DNA of 64,000 nucleotides. Source: Bolinopsis microptera (lineage: Eukaryota; Ctenophora; Tentaculata; Lobata; Bolinopsidae). Below the pieces are notes generated by a model. The model did not search any database. It was given only the letters and a program-made list of their open reading frames with translations, and was not told the DNA's origin. The translations under genes were made by a program, and so were the position numbers. The stretch covers positions 9,299,460 through 9,363,459 of the forward strand of contig NC_087083.1 in NCBI RefSeq assembly GCF_026151205.1, in the 5' to 3' direction. Positions 24,722 through 38,561 of this stretch are shown one piece after another; within the stretch, counting starts at the first letter, position 1, and the number at the start of each line of letters is the position of its first letter.

Positions 24722-24816
24722 ATTGAACAGGAATTAAACAGGAATTGAACAGATATTGAACAGGAATCAAACAGGAATCAAACACTAAACAGGAATTAAA
24801 CAGGAATTAAACATGA
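24722..24816. repeat. 10-bp tandem repeat (AACAGGAATT)
   Basis: About nine imperfect copies of AACAGGAATT/AACAGGAATC lie in a row; frames through it encode a meaningless SCLIPVQ repeat. Confidence 0.85.
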
Positions 24817-25382
24817 AATGTAAGCCGTGCCATGTAAACCACACTTTTTCAGGGAATGGTTTGAATAAAAGTGAAAAATACTGAAAGCCGATCATCCCAT
24901 GTTTTGACTGACTTCTAGATTTTTGGTACATTATTGTTAAAAACAAGCTGGAATATAAATTAAGGTATGTAAAAATATAAATTACTGTATGCACCCTGAT
25001 AAATGCGGCCATGGTTGTATTTTCTTATTTCGACGATTTTTTATCCTATTTACATAGGATGAACAAATTACATTAAGAGCGAGTACAAATGTCCAAAGAG
25101 CTCAAGGACGGATCCCTTATACTCTTATAGTTATAGCTTTTTATTTCTCAAATGAAAAGTCACAGAGAGGTTGATTTATCATATAAAACTAGATTTGTCT
25201 AACTTAAACTGCAGTTGCCGGACATACAGAGATACAGGTTGGATAAATTAAACAGACCGAACAAATTTTCGTGAAATTTGATATAATACTTAAATGATAC
25301 ATTTCTTTCGGTTTTGGGGCAGATTTTAGACAAACATGTAAAATTTATCAGTTTTTTAACAAACCAATTATTATTTGTTTAC

Positions 25383-25800
25383 AGAATTTATTCAGCGTTG
25401 CTTGAGGAGAATACTTAGGATAAGCTTGATCGGGTTAGAAACACTGAAGTGCTGGAGCGTGCAAAGATAAATCCAGTAGAGACGTACATAGGTGCAAACC
25501 GCCTGCGTTGGTTTGGCCATGTCACCAGAATGCCAGACACTAGGCTTCCTAAGTACCTGCTTAACTGGACCCCTGCCCATGGGAGAAGATCTAGGGGGCG
25601 TCCAAGAAAGGACTGGAGGAAATGATTGCTGGAAGATGCTGCAGCGTTTACAGGAAACACTGACATAGACCTAGAAGGAGCGAGCGAGATGGCTAGTGAC
25701 CGCAAACTTTGGAGGGAGATGATACGTCACAAACGGGAGTTCATTGGTGCAGGCCACTCGAATGATTGAGGAGACCTAATCAAGTACAAGTGCAAGTAAA
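25383..25800 (+). mobile_element. LINE 3' fragment, RT C-terminus and 3' tail
   Basis: The plus strand reads IQRCLRRILR, then after a one-base slip DRVRNTEVLERAK, then ANRLRWFGHVTRMPDTRLPK and RSRGRPRKDW. This is the conserved C-terminal block of RTE/BovB- or CR1-like reverse transcriptases (LRWFGHV.RM...GRPR..W). An in-frame stop replaces one codon after DWRK, and a stop follows at about 25769. The 3' tail AAGTACAAGTGCAAGTAAAG matches, on the other strand, the fragment at 44.34 kb. Decayed and 5' truncated. Confidence 0.85.
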
Positions 25801-28680
25801 GTAAGAATTTATTCGCTCAGATTTTGGCAAAAATATTAATCTTATCAATTCTTATCTCAAATAAAAAAATCAATGTTATTGATCTCAATTTGCACTTTAA
25901 TATAATGAAATTTGTCCAAATCTGGAAGAAATCTGAAACTTGTACCATTTGCTATCTTTCTGAAAATCAATCTTATGGGTAATTTCATATCGGCAGACAA
26001 AGCCGTAAATATTAGAGTATTACGGTATGGTATTATACACCTGTACAACATCTGCACGGAATTGAACAACTGAGTATTATAAAGTTATAACCTTTTGGGA
26101 TATTATCAAGATATATACTGATCTATTTACGTCTTCAGTATACAAATCAGTGACACACAAACATACTATGCGGGGGACTACAGACCCCCTCAAAGTCCTT
26201 TACAACGTTACTGCCAGGTTACATATTATATTTAAACTTGATGAAATCCGTCAAATCCCCCCGGCAACAGAAATTGACCAAAAAATGACTCTGGTAACAC
26301 CAATTTTAGCTCGCAAATGGAGTTAAAACCTCGTCATTTTAGCAGGGTTGTAAAAAGGATTGGAATAGTATATAGCATTCTTAGAATTTTGATTTGGGCT
26401 TTAGATTTTTTTTAATTAACGTTGGAAGTGAGGTAAAACGTTAAAAAAATCTCGTAATTTTATCAAAGGTTACCTGCGCCGTTGCTAATAGCAACATCAA
26501 GAGATTGCACGTGCGCGAGCAAGAACAGATTAGCAACGCGCATTGCCATACTCTATGATACGTCAGAACTAGCTCACATTACAATTTACGATATGACTAT
26601 CCACAACTTTGGTTGTGATTGATGGTTTTCGATGCAGTAAAAAGTATCGATTAGGGAATACTTAAATAATACCTTGCCTTAATTGTTATTGGCAAATAAA
26701 AATCCATAGAATTTATATTACGGAGCTAGATCATAAATAGATAGATAGATGATGCCAAGAAACTATAACATAACTGATTTTAAATTTCCTTGAATAAAGC
26801 TTTCTGCTTGCGGATGTACAGGTTTGAGATAGCTTATGAGCTATTATAAGGTAAGCAGATAACTTATTGTTTACCATATTATAAAGTTATAAAATTATAA
26901 GGCACACCACTCATACTCGAAAAAAGCTTTAAAATCGTACAAGAACAAGAATTGCGCCCGTTGTTTCGTTTTGGCGGACGCTAGATTTCCATTTCACATT
27001 GCATTAACTATAAATTTAAGTATAAGCTCCAATCAGCTCACTTCAATCTTCATGATAATAATTAATAATATTGATAAATTATGCATCAAATACGGGAAAC
27101 ACTTGAAATTCAGTTCAATTGCCGTAGAACTTAACTTGTATCTGTAATTCAAGAAATTATCAGCCAAGGTAAACTATACTCGTGTACACATCAATACACT
27201 ACGTGTGCCACGTACAAATTGGGCGTATTACCTAATAGTAATATTATACATTACATGCATCATATACATTAAAACACCGTCGCGCGTCACTCGCGCCGCG
27301 CATTCATAGATCACAGGCTATCTTTACCTGAGGACCCCAGGCTATTATGTTCATTAACATAAAGATTTGGCGCGGAATGACAGGCTGAGCGCGGCCCATT
27401 AAAGGCTATCTATACATCACATCTCCGCAAGCAATCCTCGCGCGCGCGCAACTTTTTCGTTGCTTGGTAACATACGGATTACGGAAGTACGTACCGACAA
27501 CATGTTCGAACCCACCTACTGCAATCTCCAAAATCCACGTTTTTCTGCAAAAACCTCCATTCGTAACCTTTCACTATTGCCTTTTTTCAAAAGGGTGAAA
27601 AGGAAAAAATGTATGGTCAGAAACAGGTTGTGATAATACGGAATATTGGAACTGTCCCTTTGATCACGAATCAATACGAACAAAAAAGTAGATTGATAAC
27701 AGCGTGAATATGAGGTATATACTATATAAGTAAGTAAGTATATAAGATTAGCTAGAGGAATGAATAGATCTGTTTCGCTCTATATAAGATTTTAGGTGCT
27801 CTATTTGTAGCTAGTGGTCCCTTGAACTCGTATATGAATTTTCATCAAGATTGGACAAAAAATAACTGAGTAATGAGCCAAAAACCATACGACCATATTT
27901 TTGGGCATACACACCAAATTTGATCGATTTTGGCCCATAAATTTGTCAAATATCAATATTTTTGAATGAAACCAACTTTATATGGAAGGTAAGTCTATAC
28001 TACACATTCTTTATGATTATCAGCTCAGTATCTAACTAACTAATTTGCCGCGTTGAAATCGCTTTGTTGCGAATTATGTCCGACAAAAACACGTATTTGA
28101 CTGTACTAATAATAATGTATTCTGTGTAAAATTATCTTTATCCCGGTTGTTGCGACAAGTGAAAATGCTCTTATTACTTTATTAGCGAAAGGAGTTTACT
28201 GTAACTACATCGTATTCATGATCTAAAAACAAGTGTTAAAAATTCAAAACGTAAAGTGAGGCAAAATTTGTGTACATTAATTTATTTTTAATCAATCAAC
28301 TTTATCCAAAAATTCGAAACAAAAAAGTCATAACAAAATTCATAACAAAATTCATAACAAAATTCATAACAAAATAATAATAATGATTTGGTTTTTTGCA
28401 AAAAATTAGGTTTTCAAAATCTAGTAGTAAAAATTAAAAACATATCATTATTTCATTCTCACGACTCACACCTAGCCTAATTGAGTTTTCAATTACTCCT
28501 CTAAAAGTGACTAGGGCCTTTTTCTGAGTCTCTGTCACCTGCTCTAAACTTATTACTTTATTAAGTTATTAGCATTATAAAGTTATAAAGTTGTTGATGA
28601 CAGGAAGCAATAGCTTGAACTCAGCTTGAAGGCGTTGCCAGCCAAAATCAACGTTTTACGCTGATTAAAGTTGCACGTGT
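25800..28680. other. Gene-free AT-rich stretch
   Basis: No exon was recognised. It contains the second copy of the dispersed repeat (27312-27398), a CGCGCGCGCA patch near 27440 and TTCATAACAAAA repeats at 28325-28375. Confidence 0.5.
27312..27398 (-). repeat. Dispersed repeat copy, inverse of 12479-12575
   Basis: CCCAGGCTATTATGTTCAT and GCGGAATGACAGGCTGAGCG are the reverse complement of the copy at 12.5 kb. Flanks are unrelated, so the match marks the element's extent. Confidence 0.7.
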
Positions 28681-28770
28681 CTTCGTTTGTGACACGTGTC
28701 ACCTAACAGTTAACACGTGTCAACTATAACCATAGCAATACGTGACACCATGGCAACACGTGACACCTAT
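28672..28770. promoter_or_regulatory. Cluster of ACACGTGTCA / ACGTGACAC motifs
   Basis: GCACGTGTC, GACACGTGTCACC, AACACGTGTCAAC, TACGTGACACC and ACACGTGACACC occur within 100 bases. CACGTG is the bHLH E-box core. A related pair, GTTAACACGTGTAATA and GTTAACACATGTCATA, lies near 32915-32950. No adjacent gene was recognised, so function is unassigned. Confidence 0.35.
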
Positions 28771-30594
28771 AACCACGACATGCACACCCCACTCTCACAG
28801 ACTACCATTTCTAACAGTCCCGTTACTCTTCACGAGCTCATGGTGTCCCAAGGGACCGCGGCCATCAAGTGCAATCGAATCATGATAATTGCATGGCATT
28901 TGCTCTTTGATTATATGGTGGCTGTTTGTTTGCAGGAGAGAAGACTGCTGTCCTTAATGTAAACCTTTCTTTTAAGCCTAATTTTGGTATCGATAGGGGT
29001 CATCTGTCTTCATTTGTACGCCTATTTGAATATTTCAGTTTCACCTATGAAATTATTTTGCAATATTTTGGTATCACAATTGTCATTAAGTTTGTGAACT
29101 TTGGCATTAAGTGATTAAATTTAAGTTTCATTAAATTCTTAAAAATTGAATGAAATATTAAGTGATGATATCGTGGAGAGAAAAAAAACAGAAATCTCAG
29201 CAGCTCTACTTTGGATTACTCCCTTTGAACTTGGAGTTCTCCCGTTGGACTTGGAGGATCTCCTTTGTAGTGCGTGCTGTTAGTTGTTCCTCACTTATTT
29301 TCGGTGCCTATTTTAGTATTAAGTATCAATAATAATTAATTCTCAAATAAATATTTCTTATAGTTGATTCATGATATTCCTGGATTCTGGAATAAACTCG
29401 AAGTTTCTGCTGATATATTTAGACTGAGATTTAGACTGCACATTTACACAATTCTGAGTTTAAGCGTTGAGAAAAGGGGCAACATTTATAAATGACCGTT
29501 GCGCTCGAATAAACTTAACGGTGTTTATTGATTTAGAGTTGAGAGGTCTGGATCTGCCCGGGTTTCAGTGTGGTAGCGTGTTGGGAGGGGGTTGCTGGAG
29601 TTTGGTTATGTGTTGGTTGAACGTGTTAGTTTGGGGTAACCATCGTGTATCGGTGTCTTGGCCGTAGTATAATAATTACTTTGAAGGAATCTTTGTTTTT
29701 TAGTTTTTTTGATTTACTACTTATCTTTATGGTGTATAATCCAATCATTTCTCTGCAATCATTGACTCTACAATTCATGGTGCTAAGACCAGCCTGAATT
29801 CAAAAGTTAGACTCTTTAAAGAACGGCAGCTGGTCGAAACCACAATATATTATTAACCGGTCTATCACAATGGATGACTGCTCAACAGGTTTCTCACTGC
29901 TAAACATTAGTCCAGCTCTTTTTACACCACCTTTTAAATTTCTCCCAGAGGAACCAAAACTATAGGCCCTGTTGTAGTAACTACTATATAATATATACGG
30001 TTTTTATTTGGGAAATTACAAAGGCCGGGAGCCGAAGATATCGACAACAGATCAGGAGAAATACTGCCTATTGTTGGGGGTTGGAGTAATGTTCAGTTAA
30101 AGTTTAAGTATTCCATTTCAGTATACGTTAAAGTAAACTGATTGTTGTATTACGTAGTAAAAAAGTAGAAGCCATCTTTTTTCGGCCACGAATGATTTTA
30201 ATTTGCAATATTGCAATAGCGCAATTGTGATACTATTGGTGGCTCGGGACATGTGGAGAAAGAAGCGCAAGATTGAACATTTTCTCGATTAATTAACAAA
30301 CAGTTCAAAGTTTAATGTGAGTTACAAATTAACCGTTACCCTATGAGTGCATTGCGAGGGAGGGAAATGTTTCTTTCTTGCGAAACTCGGGCTAATTTTG
30401 TTCTTCAACTTTGTGAACCTCTGAAGAAGGATCCTACAATTTATCCTACAAGATTGTTGGAGGAATTCCCGCGAAAAAAACCTTCAGAGTGAAGTGAAGT
30501 TAATCATTTTTGCTTTAAGTTTGCATTATTGCGACCTAGCATAGTTCTTATAGCTTTATAGCTTTATAGTACTCAGTTCAGAGCAATTTACGAC

Positions 30595-30692
30595 TTACGT
30601 GTTGTGACGTCATGCTACGTGTTGTGACGTCATGCATACGTGTTGTGACGTCATACTACGTGTTGTGACGTCATGCTACGTGTTGTGACGCT
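30595..30692. promoter_or_regulatory. Tandem array of CRE sites (TGACGTCA)
   Basis: Five units of 20-21 bases, TACGTGTTGTGACGTCATGC, follow one another. The full palindrome TGACGTCA, the CREB/ATF consensus, is at 30605, 30625, 30646 and 30666; the fifth unit is broken (TGACGCTT). Each unit also has TACGTG. No promoter or exon was seen next to it. Confidence 0.7.
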
Positions 30693-32988
30693 TGAGGTTC
30701 TTATAGTGCTCAGTTCAGAGCCATGTTTACTCACTGCAGTACTGGAATAAAGACGTAGTGTAGCTCATCACATCACTTTTATTGTAAACCATGAGCATTA
30801 TTTAGATCCATGGTGATCAAATTAATCGTATCATCAACGCCACTCATTTATTTATTTTAACCTTGAAAAAACACTGTTTTTTTTTTTTTTTGCTGTCCTA
30901 TTAACTCTTAATGACTATTATGTTAGGATCATGGATAAACGGAATTAGTGCTATTTATTATACATATCACAAAATACAAGCCTCACAGTTTTACAGTCAT
31001 ACACGCCTTACAGTCATACACGCCTAAATAGGTTCAATGTGGTGATCCATTGTTATATCAAACATGAACCATTAGCGTCAACATTAGTAAGTTCCTCATT
31101 AGAATAAGGGCCACCAGAAAACTATAACAACTCCTTATTGCACATCTTATTCAAAATATCATAGTTGTGTTTTTCCGGCTGCTGCATGATTTTAATTTAC
31201 AATATTGCAGTAAAAGTAACAGTGCGATTTTAATGCCATTTATGCCATACATGCAGTGAAGGATATCGGCCAGAAGATTTCCTAGATGCTCCAGATTAAT
31301 CAACAGTTTCTAACAAGGACAGTGGTGCTTCGCGCAGAAGTTTAATAGAATCATGATCACCGTGTAGGACCCTTACTTCCAGGGATCTTACACTGAGGGG
31401 ATTGTTTTTACCTCTTATCATTTTTCATAGCTCTTCAAATATTTTCGCCGCCCTTCCGCACTCAAATTTACAGGAATGAAGGATACGAAGGCCATTCATT
31501 TCTTTATGATTTTAAGCCGGTCCCAGCTTTTATCTTGGCTTTGTGTCACCAGACCACCTACTCCACGATGGCATCTGATACAATAAAATACACTTTTACC
31601 AATATCTGTCTGGTAATTTTGTAATTATGTCAGAGTAATTTAAGAGTCGTGTTGTTAAGTTGTTAACTATTGCTTTGCATCATCGGTCAATAAATTTCAT
31701 TGTTATAAAGCGGAATTAAACACGATCGTCATCAATCGATATTACTGATAATGATGTCTGAATTGAAATTTGGATATCAATAATTTGTTGCGCCTCATAT
31801 TTAAGAATTATTATTTTTCCTGCTTTGTCTCCACAGCAGAATTATTCATATTTCTGTTAAAATCATCATTTATTAAGGAAATTACACCTTTTCCAAGATA
31901 AACGCTTATTACCTCCGCCTTTCAAGCAACTACTCCACTAGACATAAATTTGACACAAGTTAAAACATAATTCTTGGAAATCAATCAACTGCCTTATTTG
32001 GGTTCTTTTGCGTGACTATCAGATTATTTTTGTCACGTGTCTTCTTTACTGCTTTGAGTCACGCGTTTCCGAATCTTCTATTAAAGTCCCAATTTACCGT
32101 CAAATTTGGAGAAGGAACACGTTGTAGTATAACATCGGGGTCTTCGCTTAATTTAAAATTGAATTTTTGGGACATGGTTATAATTCGATTAAACAAGAAG
32201 CAGTGTGAGGTCACTATGTACACGTTCAAGCGATCTAATCCCAATGAGATATTTAAGAATAATCAAGAAATTCCCATTTCCGATCAAAATTCAACGAAGG
32301 AAATTGGCTGCAATAAATGGGTGTTTATGGTAAATCAGGGCGTGGTTAATCGTTTTTTTTTTGTATGAATATTTTAATGTGCACTAAATTTGGGGATTTC
32401 ATTATTATTTTTGAATGTTTTTTTTGTTGGTTAAGCTTTGACTTGTCCATTCTAAGCAGTGACAGGTGCATTGTCAGGGTCAACGGCAAAACCGAGCATA
32501 TTTCATAGCAAAGTACAAATTATATTTATAACAATTCGCTATGTAAAGTATTGTTTGAAGTTAAACATTGTTACAGTCTATTACATTCTTTACTGTAACT
32601 GGAATGTTGCAGCTGCTCATTCAACTCCCATCTGTATTAGTATAATATTTAACTTAATTTATAAAATAATAACCCTCTGACCACCTTACCCCACGGTTGT
32701 AACCTCCTGATTCGACACAATAATGTTCAAATGTCATCATACTAACTCTTCCAAGTGGTATAATTTTACCCCATTATGTAATCTATTGTTATATAACTCA
32801 GGGCTAATTATGTCTTTGTTATTTTTAAATGACTTTAATTTCGTAATACAGACGCGTCAGGACGCTGCAGATTCAAGAATATTATTTTTTCTTGCCGCAC
32901 CTGTAATAAAGTGTTAACACGTGTAATATATTGTTAACACATGTCATATACTGTTAACCAAACTGCTTGTACTTCATGCGAAGAGAAT

Positions 32989-33097
32989 GAAAGAGGGGGT
33001 TACAAAATGGATATTCATCATTATTATTATCCATTCTCGGAGAAGAATGTACATACATTTTGTATCGTTGTTACAATAGAAAATAACCCCCTCTTTC
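32989..33097. repeat. Inverted repeat, GAAAGAGGGGGTTA ends
   Basis: GAAAGAGGGGGTTA at 32989-33002 and TAACCCCCTCTTTC at 33084-33097 are perfect inverted repeats. TTACAAAATG / CATTTTGTA extends the complementarity inward. Short MITE-like element. Confidence 0.6.
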
Positions 33098-33721
33098 AAA
33101 GAGGTCCTTGTTCTAATGGATATGCGACCTTTTGTTTTTTGTCCCTAACAGTTTGCTCATTCCAGAAAATCTGCTAGAAATTTTCCGCTATCACCCCAGA
33201 CCAATTTAGAACATGAGCAATAAAAAGGGATTTCGGACTTCAAAGCGCATGGTGACAACATCATTATTGGATTGGGCGTCATTATTAGTATTACATTGGA
33301 TTTAAGCATTTAAAGATTTTGACATTCTCGAGTTGGATATAATAATACACTTAAATTCAAGGTTTCACCAAAATTCGTGGCAAAAGATAGCCACAATTTT
33401 TGACGGTTTAAAGTATTCCGGCATGACTAGTTCCTCGGGTCTTTTGTTTTTGGCCCTAATAATTACTCTCTGGAGACTTTAGAGTTTAGAGCATTGAAAT
33501 CTTAGTGCCTTCATAATATTTCAGGTAAGGCTTTTCAGCATTATAAGAAGGCAAGAATTCTTAAATCCTTTTAAGTATCCTTTCTGTGCACAACCAAGAG
33601 ACCTATGACTTGGGACAATAAACAATGGTTCTCAAACCCATTTCTACCGATCTTATCTTCCTATAAACCAGGTGACTAGTGACCAGTACTTCTGATCACT
33701 GCATCACTGCTAAGTACATTC

Positions 33722-33883
33722 TTATATAAGGTGCTTCTTGTACAAATCTGCAGTGGGTTTCAGTACAGCTTTCAGGGTACACGTGTTTACTGTTTATCTG
33801 ATATCATGTCAGAACTCTATAATCCACAGGCTAGCGGAGAGTTATTTAAAGATTTGAAGTGGAAGTCAGCACCTCTGAGTTGA
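33722..33883 (+). promoter_or_regulatory. TATA-like element followed by a 25-codon frame
   Basis: TTATATAAGG at about 33723 is a good TATA box. Eighty bases on, an ATG at 33806 opens a 25-codon frame (MSELYNPQASGELFKDLKWK ending SAPLS) with a stop at 33881. It might be a short first exon or an upstream ORF, but no donor site fits and no partner exon is evident. Confidence 0.2.
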
Positions 33884-33889
33884 GTTATA

Positions 33890-36800
33890 CTTATAGCAGG
33901 ATACTGTTCTTTGGTTCAACTCTTGTAGTGTTGATTGATCGTCTTTCAGAAAAATCGGTTAGTTCTCTTCATTTGGTTTTCAAATATACCGTCCAACCAC
34001 AATTAATTTGGGTATCCAATTAGGTATCCAATTAGTGTATAAACTGTAGAAATAACGGGAAATATACTACCTCTCTTTCTATTAGATACTTTTAACCGCA
34101 AACATATAATACTCACATGAGTACTCGTATAAAAAGTGGCCAATTAGACCTGGGTTAACTCGACATAAGGGCTGCAAAGTGTGGTGATTCTGTGGCTCTA
34201 CATAAGTACATAAGGGTCGCACAGTAGAGTGGTGAATCGTATTCTGCGCATCGTTGGAGATCGTTTATATCATCTATTTTATAGGCTTGTGCCTTCGTTT
34301 TTTGTGAAATTATGTTTTAGTTATTGTAATACAAATGTTATGTTATAAAGTTACAACGAATTCTTCATGTTATGCATCTTGGGTTTGGGCAGGATATGAC
34401 CCGTTTAAAATATTTCCATGATCACGTTACATCACATAATTCTCAATAAATGTAATAGATTTGTAGTGTTGTAATTAGTTTAAAGTAATAATATTCCATT
34501 GAAGCATGGCAATATTCCAACTATCGCAGGTTTAAAACACACTTTCCATGAGGATCAGTGAATCTTTTAATTTTCTTAATTAAGGTATCAAGAATAATAA
34601 TTATAATACACAGTTTCCTTACAGACTAGGATAGTGGCACCATGTCGTAGTGTCGTGGCAGTATCTCCAGGAAATGGGGACAGCTCAAAGTCAGCTGTCC
34701 TCATTTTCTACGGCTTGTTTTTAGCGCTAAACTACCAATGTAGATTTATATTTGAGTATTATTTGTTAAAAATAAAAGCGGTTGTGGTTATATTATTAAT
34801 TTAATAATTAGTTTGTATTAAATTCAATATAATAATGAAATCTGACATTAAGTTCATCCCTAGACTCTATACTCTCAACGTAATAAGATCAGTGTGTTAA
34901 AATCTGTGCCACGAGTATTACAAGGTGTTAAATAGCAGCCGCCCTAAAAGTTGAAATATATATAGGTTTCTATATAAGTTTCTATATAAACGTATATATA
35001 AGCTACATGTACCAGCTGCTTCTCAAAATTACAATAATGTATCGACCGCTCCCTATTTTCCATTGTAAAAACGAGCCCCCTTTTCATTGTTAAGCGCGAT
35101 CCTTTTTAGATTTGATGATATGATTTGATAGCAATTCAACTATTTTTCTAATTTCGTTAAGCGTACGTGAATATAGTCACGTACGGGGAACTCAGAGAAT
35201 CTAAGGTAACCATGTGGTCTTTGATATTACGATAACCACTGACATCATGTCACAATCGCTGTGACAAGATTTTGATAAGTTTTAATTTTCTCTAATATTG
35301 TTTAAATTTCTTTGATCATGATCGTTGAATCAATCTTCTCACGGGTTCGGGATTTGTCCATGGTTGCCATGGTTGCCATTAGTGTCATCGAGCTGACATC
35401 AAATCGTTCCGTTCAAAATACTAACTTATCTACCATGATAACTTGGATAATCGTTTCATTTGACTATTTAAGATATTGAACAACTTTCAACTGACTTGCC
35501 TGACAGATTTTGTCTCGACCCGATATCCATAACTAAGTGGGTGTCTTACTACTGGGTTTTCATGGCAACTAGGTTGTCATGGCAACTAGGTTGTCATGGA
35601 AACTACTACAAAGTGCACTGATCACTGATCAGCCTTGAACCAACGTATTCTCAATGTCATATGAGCCTAGAAATAGATTATTTATCAGACAGATTGAAGT
35701 GTCAATCAAGAGCCCACTATTGCTTCTATAGTTACTTTACTTTAGGAACTTGAGTTCGTAATAGAGTAATAATAGCATAACTTTAGTATAATAATTTAGT
35801 TATAACTTTATAACTTTTACTAAAGTTAGTAATAACTTTAGTAAAATAATATTATAACTTTAGTTATACTATTACATGTTGGTATTTCTTCTGCCAGTTC
35901 CATAGAGTGCGCTGAAATCTAATAATGGACATATTTGAACCATGAGACTGTCAGAACACACTCTGATTCTGAAGAACATCTAAACTCTAAACCATTGTCA
36001 TGACAACCCAGCTTAGCTAATCAGTAATCATAGTGTCAAGATTTGAATCATAATCACACGCCCCACGTGACCGATAATAACACGGTGACATTAACGTTAT
36101 AATCCATCTGAAGATTTCATCTGAAGATTAGAAATCATGTTGAAGTGATTGTCGGTCCTTTTCATGAAATCATGCCCCCTCAAGGGAGGTAATCTCTTGA
36201 CCATTTCATTAGTTTCTTGGACTATTCATTAGTGAAATTGTCCTGCTTTTTATCGTATTGTTCCGTAACAGTTCCCGTCCCTTTATTACTGATCACGTGA
36301 CTACCTTTAATGTCCCCGACCCATTCACGTACCATTGTTCGAGCCTGTTTCTGGAGACTGTACTTGGTTATCTTTTGATTAATTTCATGGCTCGTGTCTG
36401 AGTGTGAGGCAACCAGTGCGGATAGCTTGCTAGCACAAAAAATATGAGCCACAATTGATATAACGGCCACAAAATATGTAATGATTGTTTTATAGACAAT
36501 AAATCGTATATTGTCATTAACTAATCAATTTATTAGAAATAGAACATAAACACCATTTATTGATCTGTTGTGCCACCCAGAAAATAATATAGAAAACTTT
36601 CAATTAACTTAACTCTTTCCGATTTTTCTATCGGAGGCTAAAAATATTATTCTATAAATCATTGATCGTAATTTATGTTAAGGTGTTTCGTTTTTTTTAC
36701 GAATAAAATATTCTGCACACCTTACCGAAGACCTGTCAAATTATAACGAAAAGATCCCGCCCCGATCCCAAATCTCCATTATATAACTCTATATATCGAC

Positions 36801-37508
36801 AGTTTCACCAGGTCATGCGCCTAGAACAGGTTCTGTCTCCAACAACCCAGACAACGAAGTTAGAGTAATCAAAATCACGTCAAATATTCTACCATCCTCA
36901 TGCTCCCAAATACTACGACTACAACGTGATTACTACGAAAACTGCAGCTAACGACTCTAGGTCCTAGGATAATCGGTGCACCAAAGTAAAAAATAATTTA
37001 CCTCTCTCTCTCTCTCGAAAAAAAAGATTAAAAGCTTAAGTTAGGAGCATTATAATGATCTGTTTTTTAGATTCGGCCCTCTAATTGTTTGGCCTGCTGC
37101 ACCTGTTCAGCCTATTCGGAGAGTGATTGTACGAACTGTTTCGTAACTTTCTTCTTCACCACTAGCTGACAGGAGGCCACACCTTTTGTTTCTTTCGCCG
37201 TACAAAAGTATGAGTTCTGTCTGACAAAATTGAGATCATTTGGAAATAGAAAGCGTATGAGGTATTTCAAGTTTCAAACCGCCCTCCTCATGGGATTTGA
37301 TGAAGCATGCTTAAGAATAAAACGTTAGTTTTATAACGGAGTACTGCACCCTCATGTAACTTCAGCATCTAGTTAGTTGTTTATTTACTTTCATTATACT
37401 AGAACATTTATTTGTTTATATGTACTGAAGTGGTCCAGTTTTACTTTTACGCTTCTATTTGTTGTGATTATTTTATTCTTTTCATAAAATTCTAATTTGA
37501 CATTACAC
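33890..37508. other. Gene-free AT-rich stretch with small palindromes
   Basis: It contains hairpins GAAATGGGGACAGCT/AGCTGTCCTCATTTTC (34.67 kb) and GTACGTGA/TCACGTAC (35.16 kb) and three tandem ACTAGGTTGTCATGG units (35.56 kb). A minus frame at about 36222-36525 encodes one hydrophobic segment then a basic stretch (NQKITKYSLQKQARTMVREW), but it has no acceptor, so it is not called. Confidence 0.4.
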
Positions 37509-37716
37509 TGATGTATAAGTTTTTGAATTTTTAACCCTTAAAACCCCTTTTTATTTACCCTTTTTAATTTATATAAAGGTAGAATATACAATTATACACG
37601 TAATAGTAAAAGCACTTACTTCCCCCACGACATTAGATTAATTAATGGGTCCTTGTGAAGCAACCTAACTCCTTTATGTGCATATAGTGTAGGAGGTCCG
37701 CAATTAAACTTGTTTT
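37509..37716 (+). repeat. Direct repeat, left copy (208 bp)
   Basis: This is nearly identical to 39212-39433, including TGATGTATAAGTTTTTGAAT, GGTAGAATATACAA, CACGTAATAGTAAAAGCAC and GGAGGTCCGCAATTAAACTT. The two copies lie in the same orientation 1.5 kb apart. Confidence 0.9.
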
Positions 37717-38561
37717 GCAGATAAGTTAGAGCCAATCCTAGCAAGGGCCTATCAGATAGTAATAAGATTTTGAATGCAATAATTGTCTTTATATCCAGTC
37801 AGTGAAGCTTGATCAGGTCATCCTCAAGACGGTCGTGTTAATTTAGTGGAACAACAAATTTACGGTCCTGGAGTTGAAAAGCATTACTTGAATTGAAATT
37901 TCATCCAACAGGATGAAATTAACTCCATTGAATTGGAGCGTAAACTAGGCGGTCAGATGGCTGATAAAGAAACATGTGAACTTTAACCAGCTGCACTGTC
38001 GGTTATTGTTTGGAATAAATCTTAAATTTCCCTTGAAGACTGTAGGGCCTGTCGTGATATCATGGATCGCTTAGGTTCCACCAGGATCTGGTAGTCCTCA
38101 TAATTCTGCGGCCTCTATGTATCGTCATCTCGCACAACTCCGAAAAACCGTTGTGAGTTTGGCATGTGAAAATTTGCAGCCTTCCAGACATCGATTGGGT
38201 TAACGATCAGTTGTCGTACGTCACCTCAAGATCTGGTGACAGGGGGCTGAACAGGCCAGAACTCAATTGATTGGGTCTGAGGTCACGTGATTATGAGCCT
38301 GAGGTCACGTGACTATGACGTCACCAGAGCTCGTTCTCCGTTTCCCGCTCTTTGGACCAGGTGAGCTTGCATGCTTCAAGTTGAAGAGGTAGTCAGACTT
38401 AATAAATGGTAGAAACATTCAAGGATTCATTAGTTCATGAGCCTGTGTTTGTTCCTGGACCTCATAACACCAACTGGTGAGTAAATAAGTGAAGCAGGCA
38501 CGTGCAGCTCCACTGTACCTTTTGATAAACTAACTTTCTCGGAACCGAATCCTGCCCTTCC

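Larger units (their letters stand above)
28960..33720. other. Gene-free stretch
   Basis: Apart from the CRE array, a 16-base T run near 30878 and an inverted repeat at 32.99 kb, nothing was recognised. A 118-codon plus frame at 32012-32368 lacks any motif or splice context and is not called. Confidence 0.45.

Noticed and set aside
32012-32368. 118-codon plus-strand frame
   Set aside because: No motif, no splice or promoter context, composition like surrounding AT-rich DNA.
36222-36525. Minus-strand frame with one hydrophobic segment, considered as a GPCR or channel exon
   Set aside because: No acceptor site, no family motif and no partner exons were found; a chance frame is more likely.
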